Positions 17,468-26,134 of a DNA stretch of 64,000 nucleotides are shown piece by piece (position 1 is the stretch's first letter; every line of letters begins with the position of its first letter). The notes below the pieces were generated by a model. It did no database searches. It had not been told where the DNA came from and saw nothing but the letters and a program-made list of their open reading frames with translations. The translations under genes and the position numbers were made by a program. The DNA is from Azotobacter paspali (lineage in GTDB: Bacteria > Pseudomonadota > Gammaproteobacteria > Pseudomonadales > Pseudomonadaceae): NCBI RefSeq assembly GCF_042434745.1, contig NZ_JBHLSS010000100.1. The stretch is one strand, 5' to 3'.

Positions 17468-18115
17468 TCAGGCCAGGGCGGCCTGCACACGGGCGGTGAT
17501 CTCGCTCACCGAGCCAATGCCCTCGACGCGGGTATAGCGGGGAATGCCGGTAGTTGCGGCGAGCCTCTGGTAGAAGTCGACTAGTGGCTTGGTCTGCGAA
17601 TGGTAGAGAGCCAGGCGATGGCGCACGGTCTCCTCCTTGTCGTCCTCACGCTGGATCAGATCCTCGCCGGTCTCGTCGTCCTTGCCGGCCATCTTCGGCG
17701 GGTTGTGCAAGTCGTGGTAGACGCGCCCGGAGGCCGGGTGGAGGCGGCGGCCTGCCATGCGCGAGACGATCTCCTCGTCGTCGACGGCGATTTCCAGCAC
17801 GTGATCGATGCTCACGCCGGCATCTCTCAGGGCTTCGGCCTGGGGAATGGTGCGCGGGAAACCATCGAAGAGGAAACCCTGGGCGCAGTCGGGCTGGGAG
17901 ATGCGTTCGCGGATCAGATCGATGATGATGTCGTCGGAAACCAGGCCGCCGCTGTCCATCACCTCCTTCACCTTGAGCCCCAGCGGGCTGCCGGCCTTGA
18001 CCGCGGCACGCAGCATGTCGCCGGTGGAAATCTGCGGAATGCCGAACCTCTCGGTAATGAAGCGGGCCTGGGTACCTTTGCCGGCACCGGGCGCCCCCAA
18101 CAGAATCACGCGCAT
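17468..18115 (-). CDS. adk: Adenylate kinase
   Basis: Converts ATP + AMP to 2 ADP, 215 aa, cytoplasmic. The P-loop GAPGAGKGT is at residues 7-15; QISTGDMLRAA is the AMP-binding region; GFPRTIPQAEAL and GRRLHPASGRVYH lead into a long-type LID. The LID lacks the four zinc-binding cysteines, as in other Pseudomonas enzymes. GGAG lies 9 bases before the ATG. Placed between ppc upstream and tsaB downstream, all leftward. Confidence 0.96.
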   Translation of the reverse strand: MRVILLGAPGAGKGTQARFITERFGIPQISTGDMLRAAVKAGSPLGLKVKEVMDSGGLVSDDIIIDLIRERISQPDCAQGFLFDGFPRTIPQAEALRDAGVSIDHVLEIAVDDEEIVSRMAGRRLHPASGRVYHDLHNPPKMAGKDDETGEDLIQREDDKEETVRHRLALYHSQTKPLVDFYQRLAATTGIPRYTRVEGIGSVSEITARVQAALA

Positions 18116-18356
18116 CGATGTAGCTCCTTGAATGATTGTTAAAAGCTTCGAATTGTCTCGGATCGACTTTCCGAACAACAAACCTGGCGCCATCGGGCAG
18201 CCAAAAGGCGCACAAGATACACAGCCGACCTCGGGGTGCACAAGCCAGCCAAAAATGCAGCGAACTTGACATGAACAACAGAAAAAAAACCGGCGAAAGG
18301 CACTGCAAGGCACCCGTCCTGGGAGCGATGCCGGCAAGCCCCCCGCCGACCGTTCG

Positions 18357-20993
18357 TCAGCCGGTGTTGCGCAGACCGGCCGCGATGCCCGCCACGCTCA
18401 CCAGCAATGCCTGCTCCAGAGGGCTGCCGGTCTGCTCCTGGTGCAGACGGTAGCGGGCCAGCAGTTCGACTTGCAGCAGATGCAGAGGGTCCAGGTAAGT
18501 ATTGCGCACGCTGAAGGCGGCACGAACCCCGGGATTGTGGCCAAGCAGGCGATCCTGCTCCGTCAATTCAAGCACGGCGTCGCAGGCCTGCGACAACAGG
18601 CCGCGCAGTTGCTGCCCCAGGGGAAGCAGGTCCGGCTCCACCAGCCGCTCGTCGTACAGTTGGGCGATGGCGGCATCCGATTTAGCCAGGACCATTTCCA
18701 GCATGTCGATGCGCGTGCCGAAGAACGGCCAATGCCGGCTCATCCGCCTGAGCAGTTCGCCCTCGCCGCGCGCCAGGGCATTGCCCAGAGCCGTCTCCCA
18801 GCCCAGCCAGGCCGGCAGCATCAGGCGCGTCTGGGTCCAGGCGAAGATCCAGGGAATCGCCCGCAGGCTCTCGATCCCGCCGGCCCGCCGCTTGGCCGGG
18901 CGGCTGCCCAGCGGCAGGCGGCTGAGTTCCTGCTCAGGCGTGGCCTGGCGAAAATATTCGACGAACTGCGGATGCTCGCGCACCACGCCGCGATAGGCGG
19001 CCAGCCCTTCGGCGGCCAAGCGGTCCATCAGTTCGCGCCAGGCCGGCTCCGGCGCCGGCGGCGGCAACAGGGTGGCCTCGAGGACGGCGGACAGATAGAG
19101 ATTCAGGCTCTGCACGGCGGTGTCCGGCAGGCCGAACTTGAAGCGGATCATCTCGCCCTGTTCGGTGGTGCGAAAGCGTCCGGGCACCGAGCCCGGCGGC
19201 TGGGAGAGGATCGCCGCATGGGCCGGACCGCCGCCACGACCAACGGTACCGCCGCGACCATGGAACAGCAGCAGTTCGACGCCTTGCCGCCGGCAGACCT
19301 CCACCAGGCCCTCCTGGGCGCGGTACTGTGCCCAGGCGGCAGCCGTGGTACCGCCGTCCTTGGCCGAGTCGGAATAGCCGATCATCACCTCCTGGGGACC
19401 GTGCAGGCGGGCGCGGTAGCCCGGCAGCAGCAGGAGCCGCTCCACTGTCGGCGCGGCGTTGTCCAGGTCGGCCAGGGTTTCGAACAGCGGTACCACGCGC
19501 ATCGGCCGCTGCAGGCCGCACTCCTTGAGCAGCAGTTGCACGGCCAGCACGTCGGAAGGCGCCGCGGCCATGGAGATAACGTAGGAGCCCAGCGAGGCCG
19601 CCGGGGCCTGCGCCACCTCGTGGCAGGTGGCGAGGACCTCGGCGGTTTCCGCGGAGGCAGGAAAATGCACCGGCAACAGCGGCCGGCGGCTGTCCAGCTC
19701 GCGCATCAGAAAGGCGGTACGGGTTTCCTCGTCCCAGTCGGCGTAGCGGCCAAGACCTAGGTATTCGGTGATCTCGCTGAGCGCCGCGGCATGCCGGGCG
19801 GCATCCTGGCGGATGTCCAGGCGCACCAGGAACAGGCCGAAGGTGGCCGCCCGACGCAGGCTGTCGAGCAGCGGACCGTCGGCGATCAGCCCCATGCCGC
19901 AGGCATGCAGCGAGCGGTAGCAGAGCTCCAGCGGCTGCAAAAGCTCGCGGTTATTCTGCAGCACCGCCGGCGAACGCACGGCTTCGCCGTGCAGGGCCGC
20001 TGCGGCCCAGTCGCGGGTGGCGAACAGGCGCTCACGCAGTTGCTTGAGCAGAACCCGGTAGGGTTCGTCGACCTTGCCGGTTCGGGCGAGCAGCTCGCTG
20101 CTCGCCTCCTGCATGGATAACTCGGCGGCCAGTTGCTCGACGTCGCGTAGATAGAGGTCGGCAGCCTCCCAGCGCGCCAGCAGCAGCACTTCGCGGGTGA
20201 CCGCGGCGGTGACATTGGGGTTGCCGTCGCGATCACCGCCCATCCAGGACGAGAAGCGGATCGGCGCCGCCTCCAGCGGCAGGTGCAGACCGGTGGCCTC
20301 GTGCAGCGTGCGGTCGACGCCACGCAGGAAAGCCGGCACGGCCTGCCAGAGGGAATGCTCGATCACCGAAAAGCCCCATTTGGCCTCGTCCACCGGGGTC
20401 GGCCGGCTGCGGCGGATCTCGTCGGTGTGCCAGGCCTCGGCGATCAGCCGGCGCAGGCGCTCGTGCACCACCTCGCGCTCGGCCGGCAGCAGATCGCCAT
20501 GATCCAGCACGGCCAGTTCGGTGGCGATCGCCTCGTACTTGCGGATCAGGGTACGGCGCGTCACCTCGGTGGGATGGGCAGTGAGCACCAAGTCGATCTC
20601 CAGGCGCCCGAGCTGGCGGGCCAATGCGTCTGCGGCATGGCCACCAGCCAGCAGCCGCTCGAGCAGTTCGGGCAGGGCGCGCACCGCGAAGGGCGGCGGC
20701 TCCTCGGGAGCGCGGCGGCGGATCTCGTGGTACTGCTCGGCGATATTGGCCAAGTTGAGGAACTGGTTGAAGGCCCGCGCCACCGGCTGCAGCTCGTCCT
20801 CCCGCAGCTCTCCCAGGGTACGGGTCAACTGCTCGGCGCCCTCCTCCGAACCCAGGCGTCCCGTCTTGGCCCCCAGGCGAATGCGCTCGATCTTGTCGAA
20901 GAAGACCTCACCGCACTGAGCATGGATATATTCGCCAAGCAATTCGCCGAGCAGACGGACGTCCTCGCGCAGGCGGGCGTCGATTTCCTCCAT
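18357..20993 (-). CDS. ppc: Phosphoenolpyruvate carboxylase
   Basis: Anaplerotic enzyme that carboxylates PEP to oxaloacetate, 878 aa, the usual length. Catalytic His140 sits in VLTAHPTEVTRRT. Other conserved sites are GYSDSAKDGG and the glycine loop FHGRGGTVGRGGGP. The chain ends RNTG, equivalent to the conserved C-terminal NTG that reaches the active site. The ATG at 20993 has GGAGG close upstream; the longer open frame beyond it lacks family similarity and crosses the divergent promoter. Confidence 0.96.
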   Translation of the reverse strand: MEEIDARLREDVRLLGELLGEYIHAQCGEVFFDKIERIRLGAKTGRLGSEEGAEQLTRTLGELREDELQPVARAFNQFLNLANIAEQYHEIRRRAPEEPPPFAVRALPELLERLLAGGHAADALARQLGRLEIDLVLTAHPTEVTRRTLIRKYEAIATELAVLDHGDLLPAEREVVHERLRRLIAEAWHTDEIRRSRPTPVDEAKWGFSVIEHSLWQAVPAFLRGVDRTLHEATGLHLPLEAAPIRFSSWMGGDRDGNPNVTAAVTREVLLLARWEAADLYLRDVEQLAAELSMQEASSELLARTGKVDEPYRVLLKQLRERLFATRDWAAAALHGEAVRSPAVLQNNRELLQPLELCYRSLHACGMGLIADGPLLDSLRRAATFGLFLVRLDIRQDAARHAAALSEITEYLGLGRYADWDEETRTAFLMRELDSRRPLLPVHFPASAETAEVLATCHEVAQAPAASLGSYVISMAAAPSDVLAVQLLLKECGLQRPMRVVPLFETLADLDNAAPTVERLLLLPGYRARLHGPQEVMIGYSDSAKDGGTTAAAWAQYRAQEGLVEVCRRQGVELLLFHGRGGTVGRGGGPAHAAILSQPPGSVPGRFRTTEQGEMIRFKFGLPDTAVQSLNLYLSAVLEATLLPPPAPEPAWRELMDRLAAEGLAAYRGVVREHPQFVEYFRQATPEQELSRLPLGSRPAKRRAGGIESLRAIPWIFAWTQTRLMLPAWLGWETALGNALARGEGELLRRMSRHWPFFGTRIDMLEMVLAKSDAAIAQLYDERLVEPDLLPLGQQLRGLLSQACDAVLELTEQDRLLGHNPGVRAAFSVRNTYLDPLHLLQVELLARYRLHQEQTGSPLEQALLVSVAGIAAGLRNTG

Positions 20994-21198
20994 TGAGAAC
21001 CTCCAGGAGCAGTTCGGGGATATCCAGCCGACCGGACTTCCGATGTCCATCCGTCGCACCGGATCACTTGCCGTAGAGTGCCCAGCATACCGATTTCTGA
21101 CAAGGGGGAAGCGCTGCTGGGCTAGTCTGAAGTCGATACTCGAGCACGACTTGTCACCGCCGCCTGGCGGGTCATCCACGCAGCAGATGAGGTGCCTC

Positions 21199-21543
21199 AT
21201 GAAGATCCGCGAACTGCTCCAGCACTGGGAACGCGGCGCCAGAGGTCGTCTGACGCCCAGTCCGTACCACATCCGACTCGACCTGGAAACTGCCGCGCGC
21301 CTTGCCGCGCTGGCCGAAATGTATCCCAGACGCAACGTCGAGGAATTGCTCGGCGAACTGATCGGCGCAGCTCTTGAGGAGCTGGAAACCAGCATGCCCT
21401 ATGTGAAAGGCAGCCAGGTCGTCTCCCTCGACGAGCAGGGCGACCCACTCTACGAGGACATCGGCCCGACGCCGCGCTTTCTCGCCCTGTCGCGCCGCTA
21501 CCTGCAGGAGATGAGTGCACAGGCCGACGGCGCCAGTCACTGA
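21199..21543 (+). CDS. Small conserved protein, 'pilin assembly' annotated family
   Basis: Soluble protein of 114 aa that begins MKIRELLQHWERGARGRLT and holds a ribbon-helix-helix-like segment (YHIRLDLETAARLAALAEMYPRRNVEELLGELI). Relatives next to ppc in Pseudomonas are sometimes labelled pilin assembly proteins, but nothing in the sequence shows such a role. GAGGTG lies 4 bases before the ATG at 21199; an ATG at 21187 is possible but lacks a site. Divergent from ppc and convergent with the macro-domain gene, 2 bp between stops. Confidence 0.75.
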   Translation: MKIRELLQHWERGARGRLTPSPYHIRLDLETAARLAALAEMYPRRNVEELLGELIGAALEELETSMPYVKGSQVVSLDEQGDPLYEDIGPTPRFLALSRRYLQEMSAQADGASH

Positions 21544-21545
21544 AA

Positions 21546-22049
21546 TCAGACGTCCAGCAAGCGCCGGTAGAGGGCGGCCATGTCCGCCGAGAAGGCCACC
21601 AGCAGCGCCTGGCGCAGGGAGCTGCCGGCCGGGCGCGGACGGCACAGTTCGGCCACGGCGATGGCGGCCGCCTGATCCGCCGGATAGCCGTAGATGCCGC
21701 AACTGATTGCTGGGAAGGCGATGTTCGTCAGATCGTGCCGTTCGGCCAGGGCCAGGCTGTTGCGGTAGCAGGCGGCGAGCAGTTCTGCCTCGCCCTGGCC
21801 GCCGCCCCGCCAGACCGGCCCGACCGTATGGATCACATAGCGCGCCGGCAGGCGAAAGCCCGGCGTCAGGCGCGCCTCGCCGGTCGGACAGCCGCCCAGC
21901 CGGCGACAGGCGGCGAGCAGCCCCGGACCTGCGGCGCGATGGATAGCGCCATCCACCCCGCCGCCGCCGAGCAGGTCGGGATTGGCGGCATTGACTACCG
22001 CGTCCACCGCCAGATTCGTCAGGTCACCCTGCCAGACCACAACCTTCAT
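21546..22049 (-). CDS. Macro-domain ADP-ribose hydrolase
   Basis: Single macro domain, 167 aa, of the YmdB/MacroD type that removes ADP-ribose or deacetylates O-acetyl-ADP-ribose. The motif NAANPDLLGGGGVDGAIHRA (residues 20-39) contains the catalytic-type Asn and Asp, and AISCGIYGYP forms the second substrate loop. It is the last gene of a four-gene leftward operon and its ATG overlaps the preceding stop by 4 bases. ADP-ribose or NAD-linked signalling is a reasonable inference; the actual substrate is unknown. Confidence 0.9.
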   Translation of the reverse strand: MKVVVWQGDLTNLAVDAVVNAANPDLLGGGGVDGAIHRAAGPGLLAACRRLGGCPTGEARLTPGFRLPARYVIHTVGPVWRGGGQGEAELLAACYRNSLALAERHDLTNIAFPAISCGIYGYPADQAAAIAVAELCRPRPAGSSLRQALLVAFSADMAALYRRLLDV

Positions 22050-22369
22050 TGCTCACCCTCCAGAGTTCCCTGGCCAGGACAGCGCACCGCCTGCCTACGC
22101 TGGTCCACCAGCACGCCGGTGAGACCCTTTTGCTCGGTATCGAACAGCACCAGCACGCCATCGATACACTGGGCCACCTGGCTAGCCGGCTTCAGGGAAA
22201 TCCGGTAATCCTCGCCGGGCACGGTCTTGAGCATGGTGAACTCCGACAGCAGTAGGGCATCCTCCGGCCTGGCCACATGCAGGTAGCCATAATGGCCGAG
22301 CGCGACCACCGTGACGGCGACACTGCCGACGGCGGTGAGGATCAGGTGAACGGGGTTGGTCGCGCTCAT
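22046..22369 (-). CDS. Small single-TM protein in macro-domain operon
   Basis: Protein of 107 aa with one N-terminal membrane helix (about residues 8-30, HLILTAVGSVAVTVVALGHY) and a soluble C-terminal part. I do not recognise a domain. The start at 22369 overlaps the hydrolase stop by 4 bases and the stop overlaps the macro-domain start by 4, so synthesis is coupled to both neighbours. Confidence 0.75.
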   Translation of the reverse strand: MSATNPVHLILTAVGSVAVTVVALGHYGYLHVARPEDALLLSEFTMLKTVPGEDYRISLKPASQVAQCIDGVLVLFDTEQKGLTGVLVDQRRQAVRCPGQGTLEGEQ

Positions 22370-23253
22370 CGGGAAATCTCGTCTGCGGAAGGTTGGGCCA
22401 GTCCGCCTGCGTTCCGGGGATCGGCGAGAAAGCGCAGCATCAACGCCTGCCACGCCGGCTCGGCGAAGGTCTGCACATGGCCACCGCGGGTCGGCTGGAA
22501 AAATCGTGGCGGAGCCGCAGCCCGGTACAGACGCAGTCCGTTGGACAGAGGGACCAGTTCGTCGTCGCGGCTATGGTAGATCAGTACGGGCAGCCCCCGC
22601 AGCCGCGGCATCGCGTCGACCGCGCTGTCGCCGTCCGGCACCAGCCAGGACAGCGGCACCTGCAATGGCCAGGTCAGCCAGGCGCCGCTCAACATGTGCC
22701 GCGCCACTTCCCGGTAGCTGGCCGGCACGCCGTCGAGCACCAATGCCGAAAGCCGGGCGCGGCGCTGCGGCCGCTGCGCCAGGAAATGCACTGCCAGGGC
22801 ACCGCCGAGGCTCTGGCCGAGCACGGCGAGCGGCCTGCCGCGCACCGCCGGTTCCGCCTCGAGCCAGGCGAAAGCCGCCTCCAGGTCCTGGTATACCTCC
22901 GGCAGGGCGGGCAAGCCCTCGGACAGGCCATAACCGCGGTAATCCAGCAGCAGCACCTGCCAGCCCTGTTCCGGCAGCCACCAACTGCCGCCCAGATGCC
23001 AGGCCAGGTTACCGCCGTTGCCGTGCAGGTGCAGCACGGTGCCGCGCACCTCCCGTCCCGCCCGGGCCGGCAGCCACCAGGCATGCAGGCGCGTACCGTC
23101 TGCGGCGCGCAAGTAGACGTCGCGATAGTCCAGACCGGCCGCGCGCGGCGTGAGGGGCTGGCCGGGCTCGGGATAGAACAGTAGGGAACTGCAGCCGGCA
23201 CCGGCGGCCAGGAACAGGCCAAGCAGGAGCGGACACAGCGCTCGATGCGGCAT
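22366..23253 (-). CDS. Alpha/beta-hydrolase lipoprotein
   Basis: Serine hydrolase of 295 aa with a lipoprotein signal ending LAAGAGC (lipid Cys21), so it is probably membrane-anchored in the envelope. The nucleophile elbow is GQSLGG and the oxyanion region LHGNGGN; a late His lies in TRGGHVQTF. It resembles the Bem46/YfhR-like hydrolase family. The native start is taken as the ATG at 23253. A MITE inserted directly before it leaves a second in-frame ATG at 23397, which would add 48 residues upstream of the signal peptide. Confidence 0.85.
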   Translation of the reverse strand: MPHRALCPLLLGLFLAAGAGCSSLLFYPEPGQPLTPRAAGLDYRDVYLRAADGTRLHAWWLPARAGREVRGTVLHLHGNGGNLAWHLGGSWWLPEQGWQVLLLDYRGYGLSEGLPALPEVYQDLEAAFAWLEAEPAVRGRPLAVLGQSLGGALAVHFLAQRPQRRARLSALVLDGVPASYREVARHMLSGAWLTWPLQVPLSWLVPDGDSAVDAMPRLRGLPVLIYHSRDDELVPLSNGLRLYRAAAPPRFFQPTRGGHVQTFAEPAWQALMLRFLADPRNAGGLAQPSADEISR

Positions 23254-23255
23254 CA

Positions 23256-23394
23256 AGGCACATCTAAAAACTACCTGCGTGGTCATCGCTGCGTTAAAAA
23301 CAGGCTCAAAATGCTCATTTACAGCGCGTAAACTCCGCTTTTTCGCCTGTTTTTGCCTTGCGCTGACTGCCTCGTCTACATTTTTAGAGGTGCC
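23256..23394. mobile_element. 139 bp MITE between two coupled genes
   Basis: Terminal inverted repeats GGCACATCTAAAAA (23257-23270) and TTTTTAGAGGTGCC (23381-23394) match at 13 of 14 positions. The direct repeat CATCA stands on both sides (23251-23255 and 23395-23399). Inside, AAAAACAGGC (23296-23305) pairs with GCCTGTTTTT (23345-23354), so the unit is a large hairpin. It has no transposase. Similar short elements are, as I recall, dispersed in Pseudomonas genomes. Confidence 0.85.
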
Positions 23395-23396
23395 CA

Positions 23397-24143
23397 TCAG
23401 TCGCCACCGCCGCGCACGTCCTCGCGGGCTTTGACGGTCGACTCGTAGACCCGCTCGGCCAGCCGCGAGAACGGCAGGCTCTGCAGCCAGACGGTACCGG
23501 TGCCTTTGAGGGTCGCCAGGAGAATGCCCTCGCCGCCAAACAACATGCTCTTCAGCCCGCCGGCCAGTTGGATGTCGTAGTCGATGCCTCGGCTGAAGCC
23601 GACCAGGCAGCCGGTATCCAGGCGCAGGGTCTCGTCGCGCAGCTCCTTGCGGATCACCGCGCCGCCGGCATGCAAGAAAGCCAGGCCGTCACCGGACAGC
23701 CTTTGCAGGATAAAACCCTCGCCGCCGAAGAAACCGGCACCGATGCGCTTGCTGAAACTGATGCCGATCTCGGTACCGCGGGCGGCGCAGAGGAAGCTGT
23801 CCTTTTGGCAGATCAGGGTGCCGCCGATTTCGGCGAGATTCACCGGTACCACTGTTCCCGGGTAGGGTGCGGCGAAGGCGACCCGCGCCTGCCGCTTGGC
23901 GTGATTGGAGAAATGCGTCATGAACAGCGACTCGCCGGTCAGCATGCGTTTGCCCATGCCCCACAGCTTGCCCAGCACGCTACTCTCCGAACCATCGCCC
24001 ATACGGGTCTCGAAGCGTACGCCCTCGGTCATGTAGTTCATCGCGCCGGCCTCGGCGATCACCGTTTCACCGGGATCGAGGATGATTTCCACCGACTGGG
24101 CGTGGGAGCCGAGGATTTCGTAATCGAGCTGATGGCTGGCCAT
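23397..24143 (-). CDS. TIGR00266/AIM24 family protein
   Basis: Protein of 248 aa of the AIM24/DUF124 beta-fold family. Family signatures include ETVIAEAGAMNYM, GMGKRMLTGESLFMTHF, and GAGFFGGEGFILQRL. The biochemical role is undefined; the mitochondrial relative affects inner-membrane organisation. First gene of a leftward operon with the hydrolase, the TM protein and the macro domain. Its TGA stop lies inside the CATCA duplication left by the MITE. Confidence 0.9.
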   Translation of the reverse strand: MASHQLDYEILGSHAQSVEIILDPGETVIAEAGAMNYMTEGVRFETRMGDGSESSVLGKLWGMGKRMLTGESLFMTHFSNHAKRQARVAFAAPYPGTVVPVNLAEIGGTLICQKDSFLCAARGTEIGISFSKRIGAGFFGGEGFILQRLSGDGLAFLHAGGAVIRKELRDETLRLDTGCLVGFSRGIDYDIQLAGGLKSMLFGGEGILLATLKGTGTVWLQSLPFSRLAERVYESTVKAREDVRGGGD

Positions 24144-24232
24144 GGAAAAGGGTCCTTATCGAGACGGGAAGTCCGCCAGGATACTCCGTGGAGACGCCGC
24201 CGGGCGCGGCGACGCGAATCGCCGCGCACCGT

Positions 24233-25528
24233 TCAGAGGATGTTGGCATAGTCCGCCTCGATCCGTTCCATGCTGAGGTGATTGAGGAAGTTGGAGAAGC
24301 ACATCCAAGCCGACAGGGCATTGAGGTCGCGGAACTGTTCCGGCAGGTACTTCGGCGGCACCACCAGCCCCTGGTCCACCAGTTGGCGCAGGGTGCGCAT
24401 GTCCTCCAGGGTGGTCTTGCCGCAGAACAACAGGGGGATCTGCTCCAGCTTGCCCTTGCGTACCGCCAACTGGATGTAGTTGTAGATTAGGATGAAGCCC
24501 CGCAGATACGACAGATCCTTGGTGAAAGGCATGCCGTCCGGGCACGAGCCGCGGAATACGCGGCTGACGTTGGTGTAGCTGTCCTCGTCGCTCAGCCCCT
24601 GGTCGCGGAAGAAGTCGAAGATATCCAGGAAATTGGCTCCCTGCTCGGCCATGTGGATGGCACGGGTGCGGTTGGTCAGCTTGCGCAGGCGGCTGGGATA
24701 GGAGGCGAAGGCGATCACCTCCATCAGGATCGCCAGTCCCTCCTGGGTCACCGTGGAGGACGGCGGCCCCTTAGCCAGAAAAGTGCAGATCGGCTGGTTT
24801 TGCCCGTTAAGCGTGGTGGCCACGTGGACCAGCCCCTCGTGCACCTCCAGAGCGCGCACGTCGCGCTCGTTGAACAGCGCGTCGCTGCGGATCTTGATGT
24901 AGTCGGCGCCGGCCGCGGCGTCGGCGACGATACCGTCGGACTCGAACACGCGAACCGTGCTCTCGTGCTCGCCGAACACCCGGTTCAGGCGCTCCTGAAG
25001 CTTCTGCACGGCAGCGCTGGCATTGAGAGTCTTGGGCTCGTCCTTAAGGTCGCCGCGATCGGCGATCTGGTTCAGATAGTCGGACAGCATCAGGCCGAAA
25101 TCGGCCAGGGTCGGATCGCCGGCGTGGAAGGCATCCGAAGCGGCGCCGTAGAGCTCCTCGGAAATCAGCCCGAAATCCGCGGTACCGCGCGCCTCAAGCA
25201 TGCGGATGACCATGCGGTATTCCTTGCACATGCGCCGCATGATCTGCCCGACCGGGCTGAACTGGCCGAGCTGGCGGGTGATATCCCGCTCGATACTCTG
25301 AAAATCCTGCTTTTTCGCTACAGGATCGAAGGACAGGGGGCGACTCTCGTAATAGCCCCGGTCCACCGGCGGCAGTTGGCGACAACCGGCGGCAAAAAAG
25401 CGCTGGCGCACCTCGTCGTCCCATTTCACCGCGTCCAGCACGCGGATCGGCATCTGCGCCTCGACCAACCGGTCGGAAAGGCTGCGGATGATTTGTTGGT
25501 ACTCGTACTGCTGCTTGCGTCTGCTCAT
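24233..25528 (-). CDS. DUF1704/QEGLA-motif putative metallopeptidase
   Basis: Protein of 431 aa of the DUF1704 family, often called flavohemoglobin expression-modulating QEGLA motif protein. A zinc-type site is clear: H230-E231-x3-H235 (VHEGLVHVAT) followed by TQEGLA at 261-266 and a further Glu270. The family is related to recently described MATCAP-type metallopeptidases, so peptidase activity is a fair inference. It starts 7 bp after the stop of the lipoprotein gene upstream and so probably shares its message. Substrate unknown. Confidence 0.88.
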   Translation of the reverse strand: MSRRKQQYEYQQIIRSLSDRLVEAQMPIRVLDAVKWDDEVRQRFFAAGCRQLPPVDRGYYESRPLSFDPVAKKQDFQSIERDITRQLGQFSPVGQIMRRMCKEYRMVIRMLEARGTADFGLISEELYGAASDAFHAGDPTLADFGLMLSDYLNQIADRGDLKDEPKTLNASAAVQKLQERLNRVFGEHESTVRVFESDGIVADAAAGADYIKIRSDALFNERDVRALEVHEGLVHVATTLNGQNQPICTFLAKGPPSSTVTQEGLAILMEVIAFASYPSRLRKLTNRTRAIHMAEQGANFLDIFDFFRDQGLSDEDSYTNVSRVFRGSCPDGMPFTKDLSYLRGFILIYNYIQLAVRKGKLEQIPLLFCGKTTLEDMRTLRQLVDQGLVVPPKYLPEQFRDLNALSAWMCFSNFLNHLSMERIEADYANIL

Positions 25529-25535
25529 CGAGCTC

Positions 25536-26078
25536 TCACTGGTCGACGCGCCGGTAGCGCGCCACTTCGCTGAAGACGTCGGAATTGGCGGGATCGTCCA
25601 GATAGGCGAAGACCCTGTCCAGCGGGCTGAGAACGCGCACCCCGGGTCCCCAGGCGGTGACGATCGGCTTACCGGCCAGTATCCCCCGCTCCAGCGCCTG
25701 GCGAACCCGCGCCGGCTCCAGGTTGTAGAGCACCAACTCGTTGTTCGCCGTCAGTTCGAAGCCGAGGATGAGAAAACCGCCACCGAAGTCGTCCGGCAGC
25801 CCGGCGGAAAGATACCAGCGCCAGCCATGGCGGGTCACGGTGAATTCGGCCTGCAGCCCGTCGTCGGCCCCTTCCAGGGATTGCCGGGCGCGGTAGCGGG
25901 CGGGGCCGACCGGGCAAATCTCCAGGGCTAGTCGTTCGCCCCATTCGTTGCGCCGACTCCACTCACCGAGCAAGGGAGCCGGTGCCGTTTCGCCGGGAGC
26001 GATTTGCTCGGTGAAGCTCACCAGGCAGCCGGCAAGCAGGAAGAAGGGCAGCAGGAGGGCAAGACGCCAGGCTCGCAT
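25536..26078 (-). CDS. Putative lipoprotein
   Basis: Protein of 180 aa with a clear lipoprotein signal (MRAWRLALLLPFFLLAGC, lipid Cys18) and a beta-rich mature part with no domain I can name. The sequence GEWSRRNEWGERLALEI is reminiscent of small lipocalin-like lipoproteins, but this is weak. Start at 26078; a further 12 codons upstream are open. It lies between the TetR gene and the QEGLA gene on the same strand. Confidence 0.75.
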   Translation of the reverse strand: MRAWRLALLLPFFLLAGCLVSFTEQIAPGETAPAPLLGEWSRRNEWGERLALEICPVGPARYRARQSLEGADDGLQAEFTVTRHGWRWYLSAGLPDDFGGGFLILGFELTANNELVLYNLEPARVRQALERGILAGKPIVTAWGPGVRVLSPLDRVFAYLDDPANSDVFSEVARYRRVDQ

Positions 26079-26134
26079 AACGCTTTCCCCCGCCAGGAAG
26101 GACCACCCCGGCACCCAGCGGGACAGCCATCTTG

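Noticed and set aside
23395..23399. Longer target duplication than CATCA for the small MITE
   Set aside because: Bases next to CATCA differ on the two sides (A then GGCAC on the left, GTGCC on the right), so only 5 bp can be supported.
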